In this document: positions 54,992-63,297 of the stretch, piece by piece | Layout: every line of letters begins with the position of its first letter | Numbering within the stretch: position 1 is the stretch's first letter | Assembly: GCF_000717175.1 (NCBI RefSeq) | Contig: NZ_JNYD01000029.1 | Span: 1-64,000 of the forward strand | From: Pseudonocardia autotrophica | GTDB taxonomy: Bacteria; Actinomycetota; Actinomycetes; Mycobacteriales; Pseudonocardiaceae | Direction: 5' to 3' | Length of the DNA: 64,000 bases | Position numbers and translations under genes: made by a program | The notes under the pieces: model-generated | What the model saw: only the letters and a program-made list of their open reading frames with translations | What the model was told of the DNA's origin: nothing | Databases searched by the model: none

Positions 54992-55369
54992 TCAGCGGGT
55001 GGGGAGGCCGGCCGCCTTCCAGGCCCGGAAGCCGCCGTCGAGGTCGGTGGCGTTGTGCAGGCCCAGGTCCTGCAGGGAGGCGGCGGCGAGGCTGGAGCTG
55101 TAGCCCTCGGAGCAGGCCACGATCCAGGTGACGTCGTGGTCGACGGCCTCGGGGATGCGGGCGTCGGAGGCCGGGTCGAGCCGCCACTCCAGGTGGTTGC
55201 GCTCGATGACCAGCGCGGCGGCGAAGGAGCCCTCCTCGTCGCGCTGCCACTGCGGGCGGGTGTCGACCAGGCGCGCGCCCTCGCGCAGCAGCGCGGCGGC
55301 CTCCTGCGGGCCCACGCGGTCCAGCCGGGCCCGCGCCTCGGCCAGCACGTCGGCGATCGAGCGGGTCAT
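54992..55369 (-). CDS. rhodanese-like sulfurtransferase
   Basis: A 125-residue single-domain rhodanese. LVDTRPQWQRDEEGSFAAAL is the CH2A-like half, and the active-site loop is CSEGYSS with Cys as persulfide carrier; DLDGGFRAWKAAGLP is the usual C-terminal motif. Its start overlaps the cysteine dioxygenase stop by four bases, a coupling that suggests a role in handling cysteine-derived sulfane sulfur. Confidence 0.9.
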   Translation of the reverse strand: MTRSIADVLAEARARLDRVGPQEAAALLREGARLVDTRPQWQRDEEGSFAAALVIERNHLEWRLDPASDARIPEAVDHDVTWIVACSEGYSSSLAAASLQDLGLHNATDLDGGFRAWKAAGLPTR

Positions 55370-55899
55370 GCCCCCACCTTCTCCGGTTCGTCAGTCAGCT
55401 CCGTGCGGGTGCGGCGCAGGAACTCCCCGCCCGGGCCGGACGCCACCTCGTAGTAGCTCATCGCGGTCAGCGGCGGCGAGTACGCGTGCACGCTGACCGC
55501 GGGCGACTCGAGGTGGTTGGCGACGTCGTGCACGTGGCCGAGCGGGAAGGCGGCGCCGCGCCCCGCCCGCAGCGTACGGGCCCGCAGCCCCTCGCCGGCG
55601 ACCCAGCGCTGTTCGACGAGGTCACCGGAGACCACGGTGAGCGCGCCGAGCGAGCCGGCGTGGTCGTGCAGCTCAGCGATCTGCTCCTGGGCCCAGCTGA
55701 TCAGCCAGACGTCCACGACGTCGTCGCTGTGCAGGCGGCGGGACCAGCGGTGCACTGGATCGACGTGCACCGCATGCCGGCCGAGCCGGACCTCTTCGGC
55801 GTACCGGCGGGTCAGCGCGGTGAGGTCGGAGAGGTCGAGCGGGGTGGGAGCGGCGGTGCGGACCGCCGCACGGGACACGGTGCGGGCGTGCGCGAGCAC
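55366..55899 (-). CDS. cysteine dioxygenase (type I)
   Basis: A 177-residue cupin that oxidises cysteine to cysteine sulfinate with Fe(II). The metal site ELHDHAGSLGAL (two His) and GHVHDV (third His) are intact, and SVHAYSPPLTAMSYYE is the C-terminal family motif. GTG 55899 follows GGAG with six bases between. It is the first gene of a dioxygenase-rhodanese operon. A 26-codon leader ORF with a Cys-Cys pair ends 40 bp upstream, suggesting cysteine-dependent control. Confidence 0.9.
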   Translation of the reverse strand: MLAHARTVSRAAVRTAAPTPLDLSDLTALTRRYAEEVRLGRHAVHVDPVHRWSRRLHSDDVVDVWLISWAQEQIAELHDHAGSLGALTVVSGDLVEQRWVAGEGLRARTLRAGRGAAFPLGHVHDVANHLESPAVSVHAYSPPLTAMSYYEVASGPGGEFLRRTRTELTDEPEKVGA

Positions 55900-55939
55900 G
55901 AGGTACTCCAGTAGGGGACGACGCGAGCGGGGGACTGGG

Positions 55940-56020
55940 TCAGCTCGAGCGTCGACAGCACTCGTCGAACACGTGCCCGCGGCGGCTCTCCCAGATGGGG
56001 CCGAGGTTCCACGCGGGCAT
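55940..56020 (-). CDS. leader peptide with Cys-Cys codons before cysteine dioxygenase
   Basis: A 26-residue ORF that reads MPAWNLGPIWESRRG and then HVFDECCRRSS. Codons 21-22 are tandem Cys (TGC TGT), five codons from the stop. GTG 56023 directly before the ATG is an alternative start. It lies on the operon strand 40 bp before the cysteine dioxygenase. Just after its stop, CCAGT could pair with ACTGG that overlaps the dioxygenase GGAG ribosome site. Cysteine-codon leaders are known attenuators in mycobacteria; this one is assigned by position and composition only. Confidence 0.55.
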   Translation of the reverse strand: MPAWNLGPIWESRRGHVFDECCRRSS

Positions 56021-56121
56021 CACGTCGGTGATTCCAGCACACCCGGCGCCCCGGACGGAAATCCGCTCCCAGCGCCCGGGACCCGGACCCGAATGTCCGG
56101 TCAGCGCCCCGTTCCGCCCGC

Positions 56122-59100
56122 TCAGGGGTCCGGGACCGCGCCGATCAGGGTGTCCAGCCCCGCGAGGACCAGGATCCGGCGCGCCGGACTGTCCGAGGGT
56201 GTGACCACGCTCAACTCCGTGCCGCCGGACCGCGCGCGCTGCGCCAGCTCGGACAGCAGTGCGATCCCCGAGCTGGAGACGTACGAGTCTGCGGCCAGGG
56301 TGAGGGTGAGCGGCCCGCCGCGGTCCAGCTCGGCGAGCAGGTCCGTCCGCACCGCGGCGACGCCCGCGAGATCGAGGTCCCCCTCCACGTGCACGCGCAC
56401 CGTGTGCTGGTCCGCCCAGCGCCGCAGCCGGGTGACGGCCGGGCCGCCGTCGGTCCGCGCGGGCTCGGCGGGCCGGTCGGCCGCCCCGCCGGGCAGCCGC
56501 GGGACCACCTCCACGGGCAGCGCCGGCAGCCGGAACCAGACCTCGGTGCCGTCGTCCGCCGGCAGGACCTCGACGTCCTCGGCCAGCTCCCGGATCAGCG
56601 CGAGGCCGCGCCCCCGGTAGCCGGGGTCGGCGGGCGGCGGCCGCCAGAGCCCGTGGTCGACGACCCGCACCGCGACCGAGCCCTCCGGCTGCAGCTCCAG
56701 GGAGAGCTCGACCGCGTCGGCAGGCGGCCGGTCGCCGTTGGTGTAGGCGTGCTCGACGGCGTTGGTCACCGCCTCCCCCACGGCGAGCTGCAGGTCGGTG
56801 GTGCCGTCCTCGCCCAGCCCGCAGCGGGCCGCCCACTCCGCGATCGCCCGGCGCATCGGGGCCAGGCACTCGGCGTCGGCCGGCATCGACCGGGTCAGGG
56901 GCTCGGGCACCCGCCGGGCCAGCACCACGACGGTGTCGTCCGGGGCGCCCTCCGCGTCGAGCATCCGCTCCAGCAGCACGTCGACCATGTCCGACGGCCG
57001 GTGCCCGGCCAGCGCGCCGAAGGTCGTGGCCAGCCGGTCCATGCCGTCGTCGATCACCTCGGTGCGGCGCTCGAACAGCCCGTCCGAGCAGAGCAGGATC
57101 GTCTCCCCCGGCTCGATCCGGCCGTCGGCCTCCGCGAACGGCGGGCGGCCCGCGACGCCGAGCGGGGTGCCCCGGCCGCCGTCGAGCAGCCGGACCCCGT
57201 CCGGGCCGGCGACCAGCGGCGCGGGATGGCCGGCGCACGCGTAGCGCAGCTCCCCCGACGCCGTGTCGACGACAGCGCAGGCGACCGTGCTGGCCCGGGC
57301 GCCGGTGACCCGGCGGGCGAACAGGTCGAGCTGCTCGAGGGCGGTGGCCGGCGGCTGGCCGTTGACCAGGTTCGCGGCGAGCGCGCTGCGCAGCTGCCCC
57401 ATGACGGCGGCGGCCGACGGCCCGCGCCCGACCACGTCCCCGACCACCAGCGCCACCCGGCCGTCGGCGAGGTCGAGCACGTCGAACCAGTCCCCGCCCG
57501 CCTCGGTGCCCTCGGTCCCCGGGTTGTACCGGGTCGCCACGGCGAGCCGCTCGAGCTGCGGCAGCTCCTGCGGCAGCAGGCTGCGCTGCAGGGTCACGGC
57601 GACCTCGTGCTCGGCCTGGTGCAGCCGCGCCCGCTGGACCGCCTGCGCGCACTGGCTGGCCAGGGTGAGCACCAGTCCGCGCTCGTCCGGCCCGAAGGCC
57701 GGGTCGCGGCCGAAGCCGAGCCCGATCACGCCGATCGCGCGGCCCGCGACCAGCAGCGGGACGGCCGTGCGCACCGGGTACGGCGTCGGCTGCCCGTCCG
57801 CGGCCCAGATCGGCTCGGCCGAGCGCACCACCTGGCCCAGCGGATGGTCGGAGGTCACCCGCAGACCGTGCTCGACGATCCGGCCGGTGTCCTGGTCCGC
57901 CCAGCCGTCGGCGGCCAGGGTGTGCAGGAGGCCCTCGTCGTCCACCAGCAGCACGACGACGGCCTCGGCGCCGATCGCCGACCGCGCGTGGGCGAGGATC
58001 ACGTCGGCCACCGACTCCAGGTCGGTGGCGCGGGAGAGCGCGGTGGCCACGGCGCCGAGCCGCTCGGCGAGCCGGCGGCCCTCGGTCTCGGCGACCAGCA
58101 GCAGCGAGCGGTCCAACGCCTGGGCCGCCAGCTCCGCCACGGCCAGCGTCGCCTCGCGGTCGCTGTCGGTGAGAGCCCGCGGCCCGGCGAATCCGACGGC
58201 GATCATGCCGAGGTCCCGGTCCCCCGCCACGAGCGGCACCCAGAACGCGGCCTCGATCCCGAAGGTGCTCAGCCACTGCGCGGCCGGGGGATGCTCGCTG
58301 CGCAGGCCCTCGGCGTCCTCGAACCAGAGCGCCTGCCGGGTGCGCAGCGCGGTGCGCGCCGGGTGGTCGCCGTCGAGGGAGACGGTGCTGAGCTCCGCGG
58401 GCGGCTCCCCCTGCCAGCCCTGCAACGCCAGGAGCTGCAGGTCCTGGCCGCGGGTCTGCCACACCCCGGCCACCGCGGACCCGAGCAGCGCCACGAGGTG
58501 GCTGGTCGCGGTCCGGGCGACCTCGGCGGGGGTCGCGGCCGCGGACATCTCGGCGGTCGCGCGGTGCAGCAGGCCCAGCTGCGTGCTGCTGGCGCGTTCC
58601 TGCTCCAGCAGCCGCGCGTTGTCCACCGCGACCGCCGCGCGCCGCGCGATCTCGGTGAACAGCACGGCGTCGGACTCGTCGAGCACCGGGGAGGCGCCCG
58701 TGCGCGCGACGGCGAACATGCCGAGCATCCCGCCGCGGGCCCGGAGCGGGACGAACAACGCGGAGTGCGCCCGGGACCGGCGCCACACGTCCTGGTCCTC
58801 GGGCGGGGTCTCGCCGAAGGCGGCCGCGAGCTCCTCGGGCGGCAGCAGCACCGGGTCGTCGACATCGGCGAGCTGGTGCAGCACCGGCAGGCCGGGCAGG
58901 GTCCGCAGCTCCCGCTCGACGTCCGGGTCGGTGGCGGCGACGATCCGCAGGGCCGGGCCGGCGCCGTCGTCCGTGAACACGCGCACGATGTCGCCCAGGC
59001 CCTGGTCGACGACGGTCCGGGCGAACGCCTCCAGCCGCGCGGACTGGCTGATCTCCCGGTCCAGGGCGTCGCCGACGACGGCGTAGAGCTGGTGGCGGCG

Positions 59101-61569
59101 CTGCTCGGTGTGCCGGGCGTCGATGTCGAGGCAGCCGCCGACGTACCCGACCCGCCGCCCGGCCGGGCCACCGTCCGTGCTGCCCGCCGCGCCGACCGGG
59201 GCACCACGGTCGAGCACCCAGCGGAACCGGCCGTCGCCGCCCCGCAGGCGGTACTCCACCTCGAACGGCGCGCCCGCCCGCGTCGCCGCCTCGACGACCG
59301 AGCGGTAGCGCTCGCGGTCGTCCGGGTGGATGCGCTCGCGCCAGTCCAGCCCGAGCTCGCCGACGGCGTCCCGCGCCCCGGTGAAGTCCAGCCAGCCGCG
59401 GTTGACGAACACGCGGTGCCCGCCGGCGTCGTCGACCCAGATGAGCGCGGGTGTGGAGTTGGCCATCGCCCGGAAGCGCAGCTCGGCGGCCCGCCGGACC
59501 CGGCCGAGGTGCAGGTGGTTGGCGACGCGCGCGAGCAGCTCCCGCGCGGAGAAGGGCTTGACGAGGTAGTCGTCCGCGCCCGCGGCCAGGCCCTCGACCG
59601 CGGCCTCCTCGCCGGCCCGCGCCGAGAGCAGCACCACCGGCAGGCCCGCGGTGCGGGCGTCGGCGCGCAGCGCGCGGAGCAGCCCGATGCCGTCGAGCTC
59701 GGGCATCATGACGTCCGCGACGACCAGGTCCGGAGGGTCGGAGCGGGCCACGTCGAGCGCCTCGGTGCCACTGGCCACGGCGTGCACCGACCAGTTCTCG
59801 CTCAGCAGCCGATGAAGGTGCTCGCGCATGTCGGGGTCGTCCTCGACCACGAGCACGCGGCCCTGCGGCGGGTCGACGGACTCCGGCAGCCGCGGCGTCC
59901 CGCGGTCCTCGGGCCGCGCGGGCGTCCAGCGCAGGGCCTCGGCGACGAACGGCTCGAACGTCTCGGGGCGCGGGTGCGGCGTGACCGCGGGCCGCCCGAG
60001 GGTGATGCCCTCGACCGGCAGGTGGCTGAAGCCGAGCGGCAGCCGCACGGTGAAGGTGCTGCCGACGCCGGGGGTGCTGGCCGCGTCGACGGTGCCGCCG
60101 TGCACCTCGACGAGCTGGCGGACCAGGGCCAGCCCGATGCCGCTGCCCTCGTGCGAGCGGGCGCGGGCGGCACGGACCCGGTGGAAGCGGTCGAACAGCC
60201 GGGGCAGCTCGGCGGCCGGCACCCCGGTGCCGGTGTCGGCGATCCGCAGCACGAACCGGTCGTCCTCGATCCGGGTGCTCACCCGCAGGCCGCCCTCGAA
60301 CGTGAACTTCAGGGCGTTGCTCAGCAGGTTGAGGACGATCTTCTCCCACATGTCCTGGTCGACCCAGGCGGGCCGCTCGGACGGCGGGCAGTCGACGTCC
60401 AGCCGCAGGCCGGCGCGCTCGGTCGGGGCGCGGAACAGCGCGGCGAGCTCGCCGGTGAGCGTGCCGAGGTCGACGGGCGTGAAGCCGGCGTCGGGGTGGC
60501 CCTCCTCCAGACGCGAGACGTCCAGCAGGGTGTTGACCAGCTTGAGCATCCGCTGCGCGCTGCGGTGCGCCACGTCGGCGTCGTGCCGGACCTGCGGGTC
60601 GTCCGCCCCGCGGAGCTGCTCGAGCGGACCCATGATCAGCGCCAGCGGGGTGCGGAACTCGTGGCTGACGCCGGTGAAGAACTCGGTCCGGCTGCGGTCG
60701 CGGCTCTCCAGCTTGCCGGTGCGCTCCCGGTCCTCGGCGGCGGCACGGACGGCCGCGAGCGCGGCGTCCACGTGCCCTGCGACGAGCGCGAGGAACTCGC
60801 GGTGCTCCTCGTCTGCCGGCTGCAGGGACGACGCGCCGAGCAGCAACCGGACCCCGCCGCTGAGCCCGGCCGCCCAGGCCTGCCCGCCCGACGGCAGCGT
60901 GACCAGGCCCTCCCGGTCCAGCAGCGCGACCAGCTCCGGCGTCGGGTCCACCCCCACGGCCACCGGCGCGCCCACCCCGCCGAGCAGCGCGAACGGCACG
61001 TCCGGCGAGTCCACCAGCGCGGCGGCGACGTGGGCGGCGGCCGGGTCGGCCGGGCCGGCCTCGCGCACCAGCCGCGCCAGCCGGCCGAGCAGCGCGGTGC
61101 GCCGGGCGGCCACGACCTGCGCGGTGCTCTCGGACATCACGTCGAACACGCCCGCGACCGAACCGTCGGCCGCCCGGACCGGGCTGAACGCGTAGCGCCA
61201 GAACGTCTCCCGCGGGCCGCCGGGGCGGTCCAGGACCAGGCGGTCGTCCGTGTGCTGCACCGCCTCGCCGGTGTCGACGACGTGCCGCAGCGCGGGGCCG
61301 ATCCGGTCCCACACCTCGGGCCACACCTGCGCGCCGGGCCGGCCGAAGGCCCACGGATGCCGGTGGCCGAGGACGCCGGCGAACGCGTCGTTGTAGACAA
61401 CGCAGTGCTCCCGACCCCAGAACAGGGCCAGCGGGTGCGGCGAGGCGAGCATGAGGGCGACGGCCGAGGTCAGCTCGGCGGGCCAGCCGCCCGGGGCCCC
61501 GAGGGGCGAGTCCGCCGGGTCGGCGGTCGCGAGCAGGCGCCGGACGCCGGGGCCGTCCGGATCCGTCAC
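56122..61569 (-). CDS. hybrid histidine kinase fused to SpoIIE phosphatase, RsbW-like kinase and STAS domains
   Basis: An 1815-residue soluble signalling protein. Order: PAS (about 35-150), GAF-like (155-275), HisKA with His303 (VSHEFRTP), HATPase (NLLSNAL 414-420, DTGTG 445-449, GSGIGL 475-480), receiver (acidic Glu576-Asp577, phospho-Asp619, Lys671), PAS (696-815), three GAF-like blocks (about 825-1315), SpoIIE/PP2C phosphatase (GGDWFD 1358-1363, GDVVGRG, SDGLFE, DDT), RsbW-type HATPase (Asn1603, Asp1638, GRGLALI) and a STAS domain (SYVSSSGIALL, Ser1766/1767). It combines phosphorelay input with every enzyme of anti-sigma partner switching. The GTG follows GAGGAGGGCAC. There is no transmembrane segment. 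Confidence 0.9.
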   Translation of the reverse strand: MTDPDGPGVRRLLATADPADSPLGAPGGWPAELTSAVALMLASPHPLALFWGREHCVVYNDAFAGVLGHRHPWAFGRPGAQVWPEVWDRIGPALRHVVDTGEAVQHTDDRLVLDRPGGPRETFWRYAFSPVRAADGSVAGVFDVMSESTAQVVAARRTALLGRLARLVREAGPADPAAAHVAAALVDSPDVPFALLGGVGAPVAVGVDPTPELVALLDREGLVTLPSGGQAWAAGLSGGVRLLLGASSLQPADEEHREFLALVAGHVDAALAAVRAAAEDRERTGKLESRDRSRTEFFTGVSHEFRTPLALIMGPLEQLRGADDPQVRHDADVAHRSAQRMLKLVNTLLDVSRLEEGHPDAGFTPVDLGTLTGELAALFRAPTERAGLRLDVDCPPSERPAWVDQDMWEKIVLNLLSNALKFTFEGGLRVSTRIEDDRFVLRIADTGTGVPAAELPRLFDRFHRVRAARARSHEGSGIGLALVRQLVEVHGGTVDAASTPGVGSTFTVRLPLGFSHLPVEGITLGRPAVTPHPRPETFEPFVAEALRWTPARPEDRGTPRLPESVDPPQGRVLVVEDDPDMREHLHRLLSENWSVHAVASGTEALDVARSDPPDLVVADVMMPELDGIGLLRALRADARTAGLPVVLLSARAGEEAAVEGLAAGADDYLVKPFSARELLARVANHLHLGRVRRAAELRFRAMANSTPALIWVDDAGGHRVFVNRGWLDFTGARDAVGELGLDWRERIHPDDRERYRSVVEAATRAGAPFEVEYRLRGGDGRFRWVLDRGAPVGAAGSTDGGPAGRRVGYVGGCLDIDARHTEQRRHQLYAVVGDALDREISQSARLEAFARTVVDQGLGDIVRVFTDDGAGPALRIVAATDPDVERELRTLPGLPVLHQLADVDDPVLLPPEELAAAFGETPPEDQDVWRRSRAHSALFVPLRARGGMLGMFAVARTGASPVLDESDAVLFTEIARRAAVAVDNARLLEQERASSTQLGLLHRATAEMSAAATPAEVARTATSHLVALLGSAVAGVWQTRGQDLQLLALQGWQGEPPAELSTVSLDGDHPARTALRTRQALWFEDAEGLRSEHPPAAQWLSTFGIEAAFWVPLVAGDRDLGMIAVGFAGPRALTDSDREATLAVAELAAQALDRSLLLVAETEGRRLAERLGAVATALSRATDLESVADVILAHARSAIGAEAVVVLLVDDEGLLHTLAADGWADQDTGRIVEHGLRVTSDHPLGQVVRSAEPIWAADGQPTPYPVRTAVPLLVAGRAIGVIGLGFGRDPAFGPDERGLVLTLASQCAQAVQRARLHQAEHEVAVTLQRSLLPQELPQLERLAVATRYNPGTEGTEAGGDWFDVLDLADGRVALVVGDVVGRGPSAAAVMGQLRSALAANLVNGQPPATALEQLDLFARRVTGARASTVACAVVDTASGELRYACAGHPAPLVAGPDGVRLLDGGRGTPLGVAGRPPFAEADGRIEPGETILLCSDGLFERRTEVIDDGMDRLATTFGALAGHRPSDMVDVLLERMLDAEGAPDDTVVVLARRVPEPLTRSMPADAECLAPMRRAIAEWAARCGLGEDGTTDLQLAVGEAVTNAVEHAYTNGDRPPADAVELSLELQPEGSVAVRVVDHGLWRPPPADPGYRGRGLALIRELAEDVEVLPADDGTEVWFRLPALPVEVVPRLPGGAADRPAEPARTDGGPAVTRLRRWADQHTVRVHVEGDLDLAGVAAVRTDLLAELDRGGPLTLTLAADSYVSSSGIALLSELAQRARSGGTELSVVTPSDSPARRILVLAGLDTLIGAVPDP

Positions 61570-61714
61570 GTGCCCTCCTCCACACCGCGGGACCGGCGCC
61601 CCGCCGGACCAGCCTGCCAGGTCCCCGTGGTCGCGGCGAACCGTGGCCCACGCGGGCCGGACGCGGCCCGTCCTCCGGCCGCCCGGAGCCCCTCCGACCG
61701 GGCAGGATGCCCGC

Positions 61715-62419
61715 ATGGCGACGAAGCTCGACGACGGCACCTGGGAGGTGCAGGGGAAGCACCTGACCTTCCCCGTGCGCATCGGCGACGCGGGCGCGGC
61801 CTGCGCCGCGTACCCCGTGCGGGCGGCCCGCGCGGCGGCGCTGCTGGAGGGCACCGGGCTGGAGCCGGTGGCCGTCGCGGGGTGGGCGCTCGCCGTCGTC
61901 GGGCTGGTCGACTACCGGGTCAACGACCTCGGCAGCTACGACGAGCTGGCCCTCGCCCTCCCCGTCCGGTTCCGCGGCCGGGTCGGCGTGCACATCACGC
62001 AGCTGCCGGTCACCGAGACGTTCACGATGGAGGCCGGGCGGGCGCTCTGGGGCCTGCCGAAGTGGCTCGGGACCGCCGAGCTGGACATCCGGGGCTCGCA
62101 CGCCACCGGGCACCTCGCGTACGAGGGCGCGCACGTCCTCACCGCGGCCCTCTCGACGCTGCCGTTCGCGCTGCCGGGCACCGTCCCCGGCTCGGTGACC
62201 GCCTTCGCCCCGCGCGACGGCGTGATGCTCGCCAGTCCCGTGCGGGCCCGGCTGCGCGGGATCCGGGTCGGCCTCGGGGCGGGCGCGCTGGTCCTCGGCT
62301 CCGGTCATCCGATGGCCGACGAGCTGCGCTCGCTCGGCCTGCCCCGTCGACCGCTGCTCACCGCGATCGTCGACCGCCTCGCGTTCGACATGGACGCTGC
62401 CGAGGAGCTGTCCCTGTAG
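61715..62419 (+). CDS. acetoacetate decarboxylase-like protein
   Basis: A 234-residue protein of the acetoacetate decarboxylase fold. The Schiff-base Lys is expected in LWGLPKWLG (GxPK motif), and VPAVAGWALAVVGLVDYRVN-like core strands are present. Relatives include decarboxylases and aldolase-like enzymes, so activity is unproven. It diverges from the megakinase across about 145 bp and is followed by a hydrolase gene 15 bp downstream. Confidence 0.75.
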   Translation: MATKLDDGTWEVQGKHLTFPVRIGDAGAACAAYPVRAARAAALLEGTGLEPVAVAGWALAVVGLVDYRVNDLGSYDELALALPVRFRGRVGVHITQLPVTETFTMEAGRALWGLPKWLGTAELDIRGSHATGHLAYEGAHVLTAALSTLPFALPGTVPGSVTAFAPRDGVMLASPVRARLRGIRVGLGAGALVLGSGHPMADELRSLGLPRRPLLTAIVDRLAFDMDAAEELSL

Positions 62420-62434
62420 GGGATCATCGAGCCC

Positions 62435-63259
62435 GTGACAGGGGTTCGCGTCGACGCGCTCGAGGTCCCCGGGGCCCGTCTCCTCTGCGAGGTGCGGGGG
62501 TCCGGCCCGGTCGTGCTCCTGATTCCGGGTGGGGCGGCCGACACCGCCTCCTACGACGGGATCGCCCCGCTGCTCGCCGCGGAGCACACCGTCGTCACGT
62601 ACGACCCGCGCGGCACCTCCCGCAGCCCGGCCGCGGACCCGGAATCGGCGGCGTCCGTCGTGACGCTCGCCGACGACGCCCACCGCGTGCTCGAGGCGGT
62701 CCGCGCGGGGCCCGCGACCGTCTTCGGCAGCAGCGCCGGCGCGGTCACCGGCCTGGAGCTCGCCACGCGGCGGCCCGAGCGGGTCGCGCGCCTGATCGCG
62801 CACGAGCCGCCCGTCACCGCCTTGTTCCCCGACCCCGCCCGGCACGACGGCGGGCGGCTGGCCGAGCTCCAACGGCGGGAGGGCACCCCGGCGGCGATGG
62901 CCCGCTTCCTCGCCGACACCGGCATGGACGGCGACGCGCCGCCCGCGCCGACGGACGACCCGGCCGCCCTGGAGACGCTCGCCCGCTTCGTCGCCAACCT
63001 GCCGGGGTTCTTCGCGTACACGGTGGTCGCCGTCAGCCGCTACCAGCCGGACGTCGAGGCGCTGCGCTCCCTCGGCCCGCGGATCGTCGTGGCCGCGGGG
63101 CGGGACTCCGCCGGGCAGGTCCCGCGCCGCGCCACCGAGGCCCTCGCGGCGGCGCTCGGCACCACGCTCGTCGAGATGCCCGGGGACCATCGCGGGTTCC
63201 TCGGCGCGCCCGTCGCCTTCGCCGACGCGCTGCGGCCGCTGCTGGACGGGGCGTCCTGA
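62435..63259 (+). CDS. alpha/beta hydrolase
   Basis: A 274-residue alpha/beta hydrolase. LLIPGGAAD (oxyanion region), DPRGTSRSP, nucleophile elbow FGSSAGAVTG (Ser), Asp in AAGRDSAGQVP and catalytic His in PGDHRGFLG. Substrate unknown. GTG start 15 bp after the preceding gene, so probably one transcript. It converges on another hydrolase gene. Confidence 0.82.
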   Translation: MTGVRVDALEVPGARLLCEVRGSGPVVLLIPGGAADTASYDGIAPLLAAEHTVVTYDPRGTSRSPAADPESAASVVTLADDAHRVLEAVRAGPATVFGSSAGAVTGLELATRRPERVARLIAHEPPVTALFPDPARHDGGRLAELQRREGTPAAMARFLADTGMDGDAPPAPTDDPAALETLARFVANLPGFFAYTVVAVSRYQPDVEALRSLGPRIVVAAGRDSAGQVPRRATEALAAALGTTLVEMPGDHRGFLGAPVAFADALRPLLDGAS

Positions 63260-63297
63260 CCGTCAGCGTTGGTCGCGGATGCCGTCGTCGGCGACGC

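Noticed and set aside
55940..63190. A 2416-codon open frame on the minus strand
   Set aside because: It is a shadow of the megakinase in another frame, with Arg/Gly/Ala-rich translation and no domains. Only its final 26 codons, upstream of the dioxygenase, make a separate sensible ORF.
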